A program made the position numbers and the translations under genes. A stretch of 64,000 nucleotides of DNA from assembly GCF_003591175.1 (NCBI RefSeq), contig NZ_QYYG01000001.1:310001-374000 (forward strand), in the 5' to 3' direction. The notes beneath the pieces are model-generated. The model saw only the letters and a program-made list of their open reading frames with translations, did not search any database and was not told the DNA's origin. Below are positions 57,087 to 64,000 of the stretch, piece by piece. The DNA is from Serratia inhibens. Its GTDB lineage: Bacteria > Pseudomonadota > Gammaproteobacteria > Enterobacterales > Enterobacteriaceae. The first letter of the stretch is position 1. Each line of letters starts with the position of its first letter.

Positions 57087-58277
57087 ATGACCACCTCAAC
57101 CCGATCCTCGTCAAGAAGCTCTCTGGCGAGTGCCGTCGGTTCAATGGCGCTGTGCGTGGCACTGCTGATCGCCTCAGAGTTTATGCCTGTCAGCCTGCTG
57201 ACGCCTATCGCCGGCGATCTGCATACTACGCAGGGCATGGCGGGGCAGGCAATTTCCATCTCAGGTCTGTTTGCCGTATTGGCCAGCTTGTTTATCGGCC
57301 CGATAGCAGGCCGTTTTGATCGCCGCTATGTATTGATGAGCATGACGGTGCTTATGCTGCTGTCGCTGATTTTGATCGCTCTGGCACCCAGCTTTTCCTT
57401 GTTAATGGTCGCCCGCGCACTGCTGGGTTTGGCCGTGGGCGGTTTCTGGTCGCTGGCTACCGCCACGGTGATCCGGCTGGTTCCTGCGCACCTGGTGCCC
57501 AAAGCACTCGGCACCATTTACATGGGTAATGCGGTCGCCACCGCGTTCGCGGCACCGATTGGTGCCTATTTGGGTGGGCACTTCGGATGGCGCTGGGTGT
57601 TTGCAGGCCTGATTCCCCTGGTCTTGATCAACCTCGTCTGGCAGGCGAAAAGCCTGCCGTCGATGCCGCCGCAGGCTACCATTCCGGTCACACGCCTGTT
57701 CGGTTTGCTCAAACGCCGCTATGTCGCCATAGGTATGCTTGCGGTCATGCTGACCTTTGCCGGTGCTTTTGCCGCATTCACCTATTTCCGTCCCTTTCTG
57801 GAAGGCGCGACAGGTGTTGACTCAGACAAACTTTCCTTGCTGTTGTTGTGCCTGGGGGCCGCAGGTTTCGCCGGCACGCATTTTGCCAGCGTCATGCTGC
57901 AGCGCAATCATCTGTATCGGCTGCTGGTTTGGTTGCCGGTCGGCCTGGCGGTGGTGACCCTCGGCATGGTCGGTACGGGCCATGTATTTGCAGGCGTCGC
58001 GGTGATGATGGTCGGATGGGGCATGCTGAACGCGGCCATTCCGGTGTGCTGGTCTACCTGGCTTGCCAGGGAGATTAATGACGAACCGGAGAGCGGCGGC
58101 GGCCTGATGGTGGCGTCCATTCAATTAGCCATCATGTTGGGCGGGGCTTTCGGCGGGCACTTGTTGGATTCCATCGGCGTAGCCGCGCCGTTGATCGGCG
58201 GTGCAGTTTTGCTGATGCTGGCGGCATGGGTGATAGGAAACGGACAGCGCCTGCAACGACCAGCCCAGGAGGGTTGA
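57087..58277 (+). CDS. MFS transporter, DHA1 family
   Basis: A 396-residue, 12-helix exporter similar to AraJ/SotB/YdhP-type pumps: SEFMPVSLLTPIAGDLHTTQG in helix 1-2, GPIAGRFDRRYVLM as motif A, LGLAVGGFWSLATATVIRLVP in helix 4-5. TTCGGAG precedes the ATG. It likely exports sugars, purines or drugs. Its gene is followed 68 bases later by the MarR-GNAT regulator on the same strand. The perfect operator lies between them. Confidence 0.8.
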   Translation: MTTSTRSSSRSSLASAVGSMALCVALLIASEFMPVSLLTPIAGDLHTTQGMAGQAISISGLFAVLASLFIGPIAGRFDRRYVLMSMTVLMLLSLILIALAPSFSLLMVARALLGLAVGGFWSLATATVIRLVPAHLVPKALGTIYMGNAVATAFAAPIGAYLGGHFGWRWVFAGLIPLVLINLVWQAKSLPSMPPQATIPVTRLFGLLKRRYVAIGMLAVMLTFAGAFAAFTYFRPFLEGATGVDSDKLSLLLLCLGAAGFAGTHFASVMLQRNHLYRLLVWLPVGLAVVTLGMVGTGHVFAGVAVMMVGWGMLNAAIPVCWSTWLAREINDEPESGGGLMVASIQLAIMLGGAFGGHLLDSIGVAAPLIGGAVLLMLAAWVIGNGQRLQRPAQEG

Positions 58278-58307
58278 TTCGTATTCTTGATTTTGTAGCT
58301 TTCCCTG

Positions 58308-58332
58308 ATATGGTTGTATTATACAACCATAT
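58308..58332. promoter_or_regulatory. Perfect palindromic operator upstream of MarR-GNAT gene
   Basis: ATATGGTTGTA, centre TTA, TACAACCATAT: a perfect 11-base inverted repeat 13 bases before the MarR-GNAT start. MarR-type proteins bind palindromes of this size, so autoregulation is likely. Confidence 0.75.
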
Positions 58333-58345
58333 TAAAGAGGCTATT

Positions 58346-59299
58346 ATGCCAATCGCCGAACGCCGTCTGTATTTACATCCCATCAGGGATGCCTCGCGCC
58401 ATCTGGTGCGTGAGCTGGGTTTTATGGGCAGCACTTTGGCGGGGACTGACTTGCCGCCGTCCGCCGTGCATGCGTTGATCGAAATAGGCGATAGGCAGGT
58501 TGATACCGCCGCACAACTGTGTACGGTGCTCAATCTGGAAAAATCCAGCGTCAGCCGCATGCTGAACAAATTAATCAAGGCGGGAGAACTGGCTACGCAA
58601 CCCGGCGAGCGTGACGCGCGGGAGAGAATTCTGCGGCTGACGGAACAAGGGCGGCAAACGTTGGCGGGGATTAATAGTTTTGCCGAACGGCAGGTGCTGA
58701 ATGCGTTGGACATTCTGCCGGCGGCAGCCTGCGCCGACATTGCCGCCGGTTTGCAAACCTATGCTGCCGCATTGCGCGCCCACCGGGCCGGAGAGGCAGC
58801 GCCGGTACCGGAGACAGAGATTGTCAGTGGTTACCGCCCCGGTTTTGTCGCCAGAACGCTGGAAATGCATATGCAGTATTATTCGCGGACGGTTGGGTTC
58901 GGCGCATTTTTTGAATCTACGGTGGGTACGGCACTGGCCGATCTCGCCGGGCGCCTGTCTCATCCGCTGAACGAGACCTGGTCCGCGCTCAGCGGCGGCC
59001 GAATTGTCGGTTCGGTTTCCATCGACGGCGAGTCACTGGGCGATAACCGCGCTCATTTGCGTGCCTTTATCATTGACGACAGCCTGCGCGGCAGCGGTGT
59101 AGGCCGGAAATTGCTGAACCGGGCGGTGGCTTTTTGCGATGAACGCGGGTTTCGTGAAACGCACCTGTGGACGTTCAAAGGGCTGGATGCAGCCCGCCAT
59201 CTGTATGAAAGCCTCGGCTTTGTCCTGGCAGAAGAGCAGCAGGGTGAACAGTGGGGCCAACCAATGACTGAGCAATTATTTATTCGTCCGCATGGCTGA
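58346..59299 (+). CDS. MarR-GNAT fusion protein
   Basis: A 317-residue fusion: MarR winged HTH (about 10-145, with LCTVLNLEKSSVSRMLNKLIKAGELATQ) joined to a GNAT acetyltransferase (about 165-315, with the acetyl-CoA loop DSLRGSGVGRKLL and HLYESLGFVLAEE). A single-chain regulator/acetyltransferase; in related fusions the MarR part represses and the GNAT part acetylates an unknown substrate. The start at 58346 follows AGAGG and follows the perfect operator. Its stop overlaps the convergent HxlR gene by 20 bases. Confidence 0.85.
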   Translation: MPIAERRLYLHPIRDASRHLVRELGFMGSTLAGTDLPPSAVHALIEIGDRQVDTAAQLCTVLNLEKSSVSRMLNKLIKAGELATQPGERDARERILRLTEQGRQTLAGINSFAERQVLNALDILPAAACADIAAGLQTYAAALRAHRAGEAAPVPETEIVSGYRPGFVARTLEMHMQYYSRTVGFGAFFESTVGTALADLAGRLSHPLNETWSALSGGRIVGSVSIDGESLGDNRAHLRAFIIDDSLRGSGVGRKLLNRAVAFCDERGFRETHLWTFKGLDAARHLYESLGFVLAEEQQGEQWGQPMTEQLFIRPHG

Positions 59300-59648
59300 C
59301 CGCTTCAGGGCGGTGAGTTTCCCCCCAGGCACACATCATATCGATGACCGGGATCAGCGTGCGTCCACGCTCCGAGAGGCTGTATTCGACCTTGGGCGGG
59401 ATCTGCGGGTACTCCTTTCTGATGACGATGCCGTCTCTTTCCAGCTCTTTTAACGTCGAACTTAGCGTTTTATAAGAAATGGTGCCGATGCAGCGCTGTA
59501 ATTCGTTGAAGCGTAATACCGGCTTATATTGTGCCAGCCAGTACATAATAATCATTTTGTATTTCCCGCTGATCACCGACAGCGTATAGCCGTATCCGGT
59601 CTGTTCGAGGTCGATGCCCGTTGGGCTGCAGATATCTTCAAGGTTCAT
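59280..59648 (-). CDS. HxlR-family transcriptional regulator
   Basis: A 122-residue winged-helix regulator: GKYKMIIMYWLAQYKPVLRFNELQRCIGTISYKTLSSTLKELERDGIVIR, the HxlR core. These often sense electrophiles or quinones. Divergent from a flavodoxin-like quinone reductase gene 105 bases away, which it likely controls (as in the YodB-like group). Its 3' end overlaps the MarR-GNAT gene by 20 bases. Confidence 0.86.
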   Translation of the reverse strand: MNLEDICSPTGIDLEQTGYGYTLSVISGKYKMIIMYWLAQYKPVLRFNELQRCIGTISYKTLSSTLKELERDGIVIRKEYPQIPPKVEYSLSERGRTLIPVIDMMCAWGETHRPEAVSHADE

Positions 59649-59753
59649 TTGATACTTTCCTAAAGGTTAGTATATGTAGTCAGTGTGCGTATTTTACATT
59701 AGGAAAGCATAGCATATGATGCCCCGGTGAACTCATTGAAAGGGGAAGTCTGA

Positions 59754-60308
59754 ATGAAAACGCTGGTGGTGGTCGCTCATCCTGATATCGAAAACTCGAT
59801 GATAAATAAAGCCTGGCTGACCGAACTGAGGAAATATCCCGATATTTATACCATTCATGAATTATATAAAGCCTATCCAGACTGGCGAATTGATGTCGAA
59901 AAAGAGCAGCAACTGATTGAACAACATGAAAAAATCGTTCTGCAGTTTCCAGTGTTCTGGTTCAGTTCGCCGCCGCTCCTGAAGAAGTGGCTGGATGATG
60001 TATTTACCTACGGCTGGGCCTATGGTTCGAGCAGTGGTTATAAGATGAAAGATCGCAAGATTGCACTGGCCGTCACGGCAGGGATCAGCGAGAAGGGGTA
60101 CTCGCAGGAGGGCAGATATAAGTACTCACTGGATGAAATTTTGCGGCCTTTTGAAATCACGGTTAACTATGTGCAGGCAAAATACGGTTCATTCCATGCA
60201 TTCTACGGCAAGGAAAATACCCCGGACGCCGAAGTTGAACAATTAAATCATCATGATATTGAACGCAGCGCGTCGGAGTATCGAGCCTTTATCGCCAATC
60301 TGAACTAA
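59754..60308 (+). CDS. NAD(P)H quinone oxidoreductase, flavodoxin-2 fold (KefF/MdaB-like)
   Basis: A 184-residue enzyme: KTLVVVAHPDIENSMINKAW as FMN/FAD-binding start, LQFPVFWFSSPPLLKKWLDDVFTYGWAYG as active-site loop. It reduces quinones by two electrons and protects against redox cycling. Preceded by GGGGAAG. Divergent from the HxlR gene. AT-rich relative to its neighbours. Confidence 0.87.
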   Translation: MKTLVVVAHPDIENSMINKAWLTELRKYPDIYTIHELYKAYPDWRIDVEKEQQLIEQHEKIVLQFPVFWFSSPPLLKKWLDDVFTYGWAYGSSSGYKMKDRKIALAVTAGISEKGYSQEGRYKYSLDEILRPFEITVNYVQAKYGSFHAFYGKENTPDAEVEQLNHHDIERSASEYRAFIANLN

Positions 60309-60357
60309 CCCTGTACCGCGCGCGCCGTATTGGTATTCAATGGCGCGCGCGGAAGAG

Positions 60358-61143
60358 TTATTGATTATCGCTGCTATGCACAGTGAACCCCGAGCGGCCT
60401 GGCGCGATATGCTCTTTCAGAGACAGCTCAGGGATATGGTATTCCCCGGCATTTTGCCGCCGGAACGGAATAGGCGGGGTATCCCACAGGCTGTCCAAAC
60501 GTTGGCCGAGTACCTCACAGGCCGCGGCAAACCGCGCTGTGTCGATCTTGTCGGTTCGGTAGATAACGAACGGCGGCAATATGTCAAAACCGGGATAATG
60601 CAAAATCCCATGCTGGATCGGGAATAAAATGTCATCGATAGGGCCGTTGATACCGCGCGGGCCGTAATGCGTTTCCCAACCGCCGGCGGTGACCATCAGC
60701 ATGGCGCGCTTGCCGGCCAGCGTACCTTCGCCATAACGATCGCCCCAGTGAGTATCGGAGTGTTCCCCTACGCCATAGGCAAAACCGTAGGCGTAAACCC
60801 GTTCCACCCAGCCTTTGAGGATCGCCGGCATCGAAAACCACCACAGAGGGAATTGCAGGATCACCGCATCGGCCCACAGCAGTTTTTGCTGTTCGAGTTC
60901 AATGTCTTTGCTTTGCAACCCATCGGCAAATGCACGTTGGGAATCGTGCACAGGATCGAACCGTTCACCCGTTTGTTTTGCCGTGCTGTCATCCGCGTCG
61001 AGCACGGCTTTCCACTGCATGGCGTAAAGGTCGGACACCTGAACGGTATGCCCGGCATCCTCCAGCCGCTTGATTGAAAAATCTCTTAGCGAACCGTTCA
61101 GTGACTGCGGTTCTGGGTGTGCGTAAACGAGAAGAGCATTCAT
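60358..61143 (-). CDS. NAD(P)H dehydrogenase (quinone), flavodoxin-2 fold, second copy
   Basis: A 261-residue enzyme starting MNALLVYAHPEPQSLNGSLR, with LQFPLWWFSMPAILKGWVERVYAYGFAYG and TAGGWETHYGPRGINGP. It is the longer human NQO1/NQO2-like type. A perfect CGGAGG ribosome site supports ATG at 61143; the open frame to 61350 covers the divergent LysR start and is rejected. Convergent with the smaller quinone reductase gene, so two unequal paralogues flank a 49-base gap. The divergent LysR gene is the likely regulator. Confidence 0.88.
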   Translation of the reverse strand: MNALLVYAHPEPQSLNGSLRDFSIKRLEDAGHTVQVSDLYAMQWKAVLDADDSTAKQTGERFDPVHDSQRAFADGLQSKDIELEQQKLLWADAVILQFPLWWFSMPAILKGWVERVYAYGFAYGVGEHSDTHWGDRYGEGTLAGKRAMLMVTAGGWETHYGPRGINGPIDDILFPIQHGILHYPGFDILPPFVIYRTDKIDTARFAAACEVLGQRLDSLWDTPPIPFRRQNAGEYHIPELSLKEHIAPGRSGFTVHSSDNQ

Positions 61144-61196
61144 GGTAGACCTCCGTTGCAAGATAAAAGCAGGGTAGGTTTTTGTCAGGTATATTA

Positions 61197-61208
61197 GAAA
61201 TGAATTTC
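61197..61208. promoter_or_regulatory. Candidate LysR operator (GAAAT-N2-ATTTC)
   Basis: GAAATGAATTTC has perfect five-base arms in the 84-base divergent gap between the quinone reductase and LysR genes. Confidence 0.4.
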
Positions 61209-61227
61209 CAACATTCCAGGTATTGCC

Positions 61228-62124
61228 ATGACTAATCTCAGACGACTGGATCTCAATTTGCTGGTGACGCTGGATGCCTTGCTCGCCGAACATAATGTGA
61301 CGCGAGCGGCGCAACGCCTTAATTTCTCTCAGCCCTCGGTTAGCGTGCATCTCGCCAAGTTGAGGGAGATTTTTGGCGACCCGCTGTTGCTGCCAGGGCC
61401 ACGAGGCATGCGGCCTACCGCACGTGCCGAGGCGCTACGCGAGCCTTTGCGGCAGGCGCTTGAGGCGCTGGAACAAGCGGTGGCGCCAGCGAGCCCTTTT
61501 GATCCCGCCAGCGCCGGCAATACCTGGCGGGTGGCCGCTTCCGACTATGGTGAATCGACCATCATCTTGCCCGCCTTGATTAGCCTGCGTTCTGTGGCAC
61601 CGGGCACCCGGTTGGCGGTCTTCGAAGCCGTGCCCGCTCGCCTCGCCCGGCAGGCGGAGCAAGGGGAAATTGATCTTGCTTTTCATACGCATGAAGGATC
61701 GCCAGAGAATCTGCGCCGGCGTACCCTGTTTAGCGAACGTTACGTCCTGGCAGGCCGCGCCGGTCATCCTCAACTGGCGGTAACCCCTACGCTGGAACAG
61801 TTCTGCCGGCTGGAGCACGTGGTGGTATCGCCGGACGGCGGGGGATTTTTCGGCAATACGGACAGCGTATTGTCGGAGGCCGGCCTGCAACGCCGGGTGG
61901 TGCTCTCGGTTCCTCATTTCCTGTTTATCATGTCTGTTCTGGCCAGTTCCGATCTGGTGGCCATGCTGCCTTGGCGGCTGGTGCGCAATAACCGGGCGCT
62001 GCAAGTGGTTGAAGCGCCCATTGAGGTCCCCGGATTCGAAATGGCCATGCTGTGGCACGAACGATCCCACCGCGATCCGGCGCATCAATGGCTGCGTGAA
62101 CATATCGTCGCGGCAGTGAGCTAA
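61228..62124 (+). CDS. LysR-family transcriptional regulator
   Basis: A 298-residue LysR protein: RLDLNLLVTLDALLAEHNVTRAAQRLNFSQPSVSVHLAKLREIFGDPLL is the HTH of the LeuO/NodD/NahR-like branch. The ligand domain follows from about 95. It is divergent from the second quinone reductase gene across 84 bases with a short palindrome, and presumably activates it in response to a quinone or aromatic compound. Confidence 0.85.
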   Translation: MTNLRRLDLNLLVTLDALLAEHNVTRAAQRLNFSQPSVSVHLAKLREIFGDPLLLPGPRGMRPTARAEALREPLRQALEALEQAVAPASPFDPASAGNTWRVAASDYGESTIILPALISLRSVAPGTRLAVFEAVPARLARQAEQGEIDLAFHTHEGSPENLRRRTLFSERYVLAGRAGHPQLAVTPTLEQFCRLEHVVVSPDGGGFFGNTDSVLSEAGLQRRVVLSVPHFLFIMSVLASSDLVAMLPWRLVRNNRALQVVEAPIEVPGFEMAMLWHERSHRDPAHQWLREHIVAAVS

Positions 62125-62306
62125 CGGATGCCAGCCGGCTTCTGGGATAATTCACTAAATCTAACTTTGAATATCAATAGCACTTTTTTGCGGCCATCCA
62201 ACACAGAGAACTGAGGCACAGATTCGTAATCAGCACTTTCCGGTTTAAGGTCCGGACGCCGTCGCGGTATTCTGGCGATAGTTTTCTTACCGCTGGAACC
62301 TTCTCT

Positions 62307-63260
62307 ATGAAACGTCATCTTCTGATACTGGTTGAACTTGCGCATGAACATCATGCCAGCCTTGAGCTGGCTGGTTTTACCGTCCATGCCGCCAGTTCGG
62401 TAGCGGCATGGAGGGCACAAAAAGCAAGGGTCGATGTACAGGCGGTGCTGACCAACGGTTCCATTGGGCTCAGCACAGACGAAATATCCGCACTGCCGGC
62501 GCTTGAAATCATCTGCGCCCTCGGCGCGGGCTACGAGAATATCGACCTCACTGCCGCACAGGCGCGGGGGATTGTCGTGACGCATGGCCCCGGTACCAAT
62601 GATGCTTCGGTTGCTGACCACGCGTTAACACTGCTGATGGCTATTGCCCGTGGGATCCCGCAGGCCGATGCGGCCGTTCGCCGCGGGGAATGGAAGCAAG
62701 CACGGCAACCGCGCCCGATGGTTTTCGGCAAAAAACTGGGGATCCTCGGCCTCGGTAACATTGGTATGCAGATTGCCCAGCGCGGGGCCAGGGGTTTTGA
62801 GATGCCCGTGGCTTACCACAACCGCAAGCCGCGTAACGACACGCCTTATCGCTATTGTTCAAGCCCGGTCGCCCTGGCCGAATGGGCTGATTTTTTGGTG
62901 ATCGCAACCCCAGGCGGCGGGCAAACCAGCCACATCGTTAACGCGGAGGTGCTTGATGCTCTGGGCCCAAACGGATTTCTGATCAACATTGCGCGCGGTA
63001 GCGTGGTGGATACCCCGGCGCTTATCAACGCCCTGCAACATCAGCGCATCGCCGGTGCAGCTCTTGATGTAGTCGAGGGGGAACCTACCGTGCCGCCGGA
63101 ACTTGTGCGGTTAACCAACGTTATTTTAACGCCGCATATCGCCGGGCGGTCTCCCGAAGCCATTGACGCAACGGTCCAGTTGGTTATTGATAATCTGTTG
63201 GCACATTTCCTGGCAGAACCGCTACTTACGCAGGTGATTTCAGGTGACAACGTCACTTAG
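62307..63260 (+). CDS. D-isomer-specific 2-hydroxyacid dehydrogenase, second copy
   Basis: A 317-residue enzyme of GhrB/hydroxypyruvate reductase type: GILGLGNIGMQIAQRGA, catalytic Arg in NIARGSVVDTPAL, Glu in EGEPTVP and His in LTPHIAGRSPEAI. Distinct from the copy at 17273; the two share only family motifs. Likely reduces glyoxylate or hydroxypyruvate. It is preceded by a 182-base gap after LysR. The ribosome site ACCTTCTCT is weak, so the start is less certain than the domain assignment. Confidence 0.85.
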   Translation: MKRHLLILVELAHEHHASLELAGFTVHAASSVAAWRAQKARVDVQAVLTNGSIGLSTDEISALPALEIICALGAGYENIDLTAAQARGIVVTHGPGTNDASVADHALTLLMAIARGIPQADAAVRRGEWKQARQPRPMVFGKKLGILGLGNIGMQIAQRGARGFEMPVAYHNRKPRNDTPYRYCSSPVALAEWADFLVIATPGGGQTSHIVNAEVLDALGPNGFLINIARGSVVDTPALINALQHQRIAGAALDVVEGEPTVPPELVRLTNVILTPHIAGRSPEAIDATVQLVIDNLLAHFLAEPLLTQVISGDNVT

Positions 63261-63343
63261 CGAAGGCGTTTGCAGCATTTAAACGACGTATTTTGGTGAA
63301 ATCTACAGGCCCAAAATTGCTGAAAGAACAAAAGGTGAACGCG

Positions 63344-64000
63344 TTGAATACAAATATTTATGGTCAGCCAGTTGGCTTTTCCTTACCTGAGTGGCAGCCG
63401 GTATCTCTCCCAGACCATAGCCCGCTTAACGGTCAATACTGCAATCTCTTGCCCCTTGAGATAAGCCACTGCGAAGGCTTATTCCATGCATTTTCTCTGG
63501 CAGAGGATGACAGAGACTGGACCTGGCTTGGCGCAGAAAGACCGGTCTGTTTACAGGAAATGATGTCTTGGCTTAAGAATAAAATCGAAGACAGCAGCCT
63601 TGTTTCATGGGCCGTGACGGACGTAAAAAGTGCCGCTCCGGTTGGGGTTGTCTGCTTTAGCAATATGGATACGGTTAACGGTGCGCTGGAAATTGGGCAT
63701 GTCACTTGGTCACCGCTGATGCAAAGAACTGCCATGGGAACTGAGGCCATTTACTTATTGCTGAATAACGCCTTTTCTCTGGGTTATCGTCGCGTTGTAT
63801 GGCGTTGTGATTCACTGAATGAAGCTTCAAGGAAGGCAGCCGAGAGAATGGGGTTTATATTTGAAGGGAGATTTCGTCAAGCCATGACCCGTAAACAACG
63901 TAACCGTGATACCGATTGGTTGTCTGTTATAGATACTGAATGGCCGGTCATTGAGCAGTCTCTTGTTGGCTGGCTTTCACCTGAAAATTTCACTGAAGAC
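63344..64000 (+). CDS. GNAT acetyltransferase (RimJ/RimL-like), 3'-truncated by window edge
   Basis: The frame is open to the last base, so the C-terminus is missing; 219 codons are visible. Start is TTG at 63344, seven bases after AAAGG (GTG at 63335 in frame is possible). The visible sequence includes a cofactor/acceptor region LPLEISHCEGLFHAF, TWSPLMQRTAMGTEAIYLLLNNAFSLGYRRVVWRCDSLNEASRKAAERMGFIFEGRFRQAM, typical of the RimJ/RimL GNAT family that acetylates protein or small amine termini. Confidence 0.82.
   Translation, partial: MNTNIYGQPVGFSLPEWQPVSLPDHSPLNGQYCNLLPLEISHCEGLFHAFSLAEDDRDWTWLGAERPVCLQEMMSWLKNKIEDSSLVSWAVTDVKSAAPVGVVCFSNMDTVNGALEIGHVTWSPLMQRTAMGTEAIYLLLNNAFSLGYRRVVWRCDSLNEASRKAAERMGFIFEGRFRQAMTRKQRNRDTDWLSVIDTEWPVIEQSLVGWLSPENFTED

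Overview
The window looks like chromosomal DNA of a high-GC member of the Enterobacterales, most likely Serratia or a close relative. That placement is inferred from gene content, ERIC-type repeats and overall style; no rRNA or tRNA is present to confirm it. Coding is dense. I see no prophage, transposase, CRISPR array or RNA gene.

Layout. 1-816: end of a TupA-like polysaccharide ATP-grasp gene. 997-12804: a catabolic island for shikimate/dehydroshikimate, 4-hydroxybenzoate and protocatechuate. It holds QuiC1-type 3-dehydroshikimate dehydratase, a catabolic shikimate dehydrogenase, two AAHS transporters, pobA, pcaB, pcaC, pcaQ and pcaHG. Matches to the PcaR box lie upstream of both transporters, and a second shared palindrome lies upstream of quiC1, the shikimate dehydrogenase and the first transporter. 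pcaD, pcaIJ and pcaF are absent, so the last steps must be encoded elsewhere. 13052-13386: a near-consensus Fur box over a promoter for a 63-residue membrane peptide. 13443-18223: leftward genes for a 6-phospho-beta-glucosidase, an RpiR regulator, an MFS carrier and a 2-hydroxyacid dehydrogenase.

18573-22889 is the most striking locus: rhodanese, serine O-acetyltransferase, a family 2A encapsulin shell (HK97-fold nanocompartment) and a cysteine desulfurase with an extra N-terminal region of about 200 residues that fits a cargo-loading domain. It ends in a structured element and a strong terminator. Next to it (23857-31230, leftward) is an organosulfur scavenging operon: two SfnB-like acyl-CoA-dehydrogenase-fold enzymes, an LLM-class flavin monooxygenase, a MetNI-type transporter with a MetQ-like binding protein, and an SsuA-like binding protein. 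Together they suggest a sulfur uptake, release and storage neighbourhood.

31850-46679: LysR, a DMT exporter, an XRE-cupin regulator, a MocR regulator divergent from a BenE-type transporter, periplasmic asparaginase, then TetR with a DHA2 drug pump and a complete RND tripartite efflux operon. 46858-56979: a DUF1493-like small protein, an ERIC element, a DJ-1/PfpI protein, an Old Yellow Enzyme, SDR and quinone-reductase trio, a 424-residue glutamate dehydrogenase, a YheO/DauR-like regulator, LysR, a secreted alpha/beta hydrolase and a cyclophilin-like protein. 57087-64000: an MFS pump, a MarR-GNAT fusion with a perfect palindromic operator, HxlR, two flavodoxin-like quinone reductases, LysR, a second 2-hydroxyacid dehydrogenase and a GNAT gene cut by the right edge.
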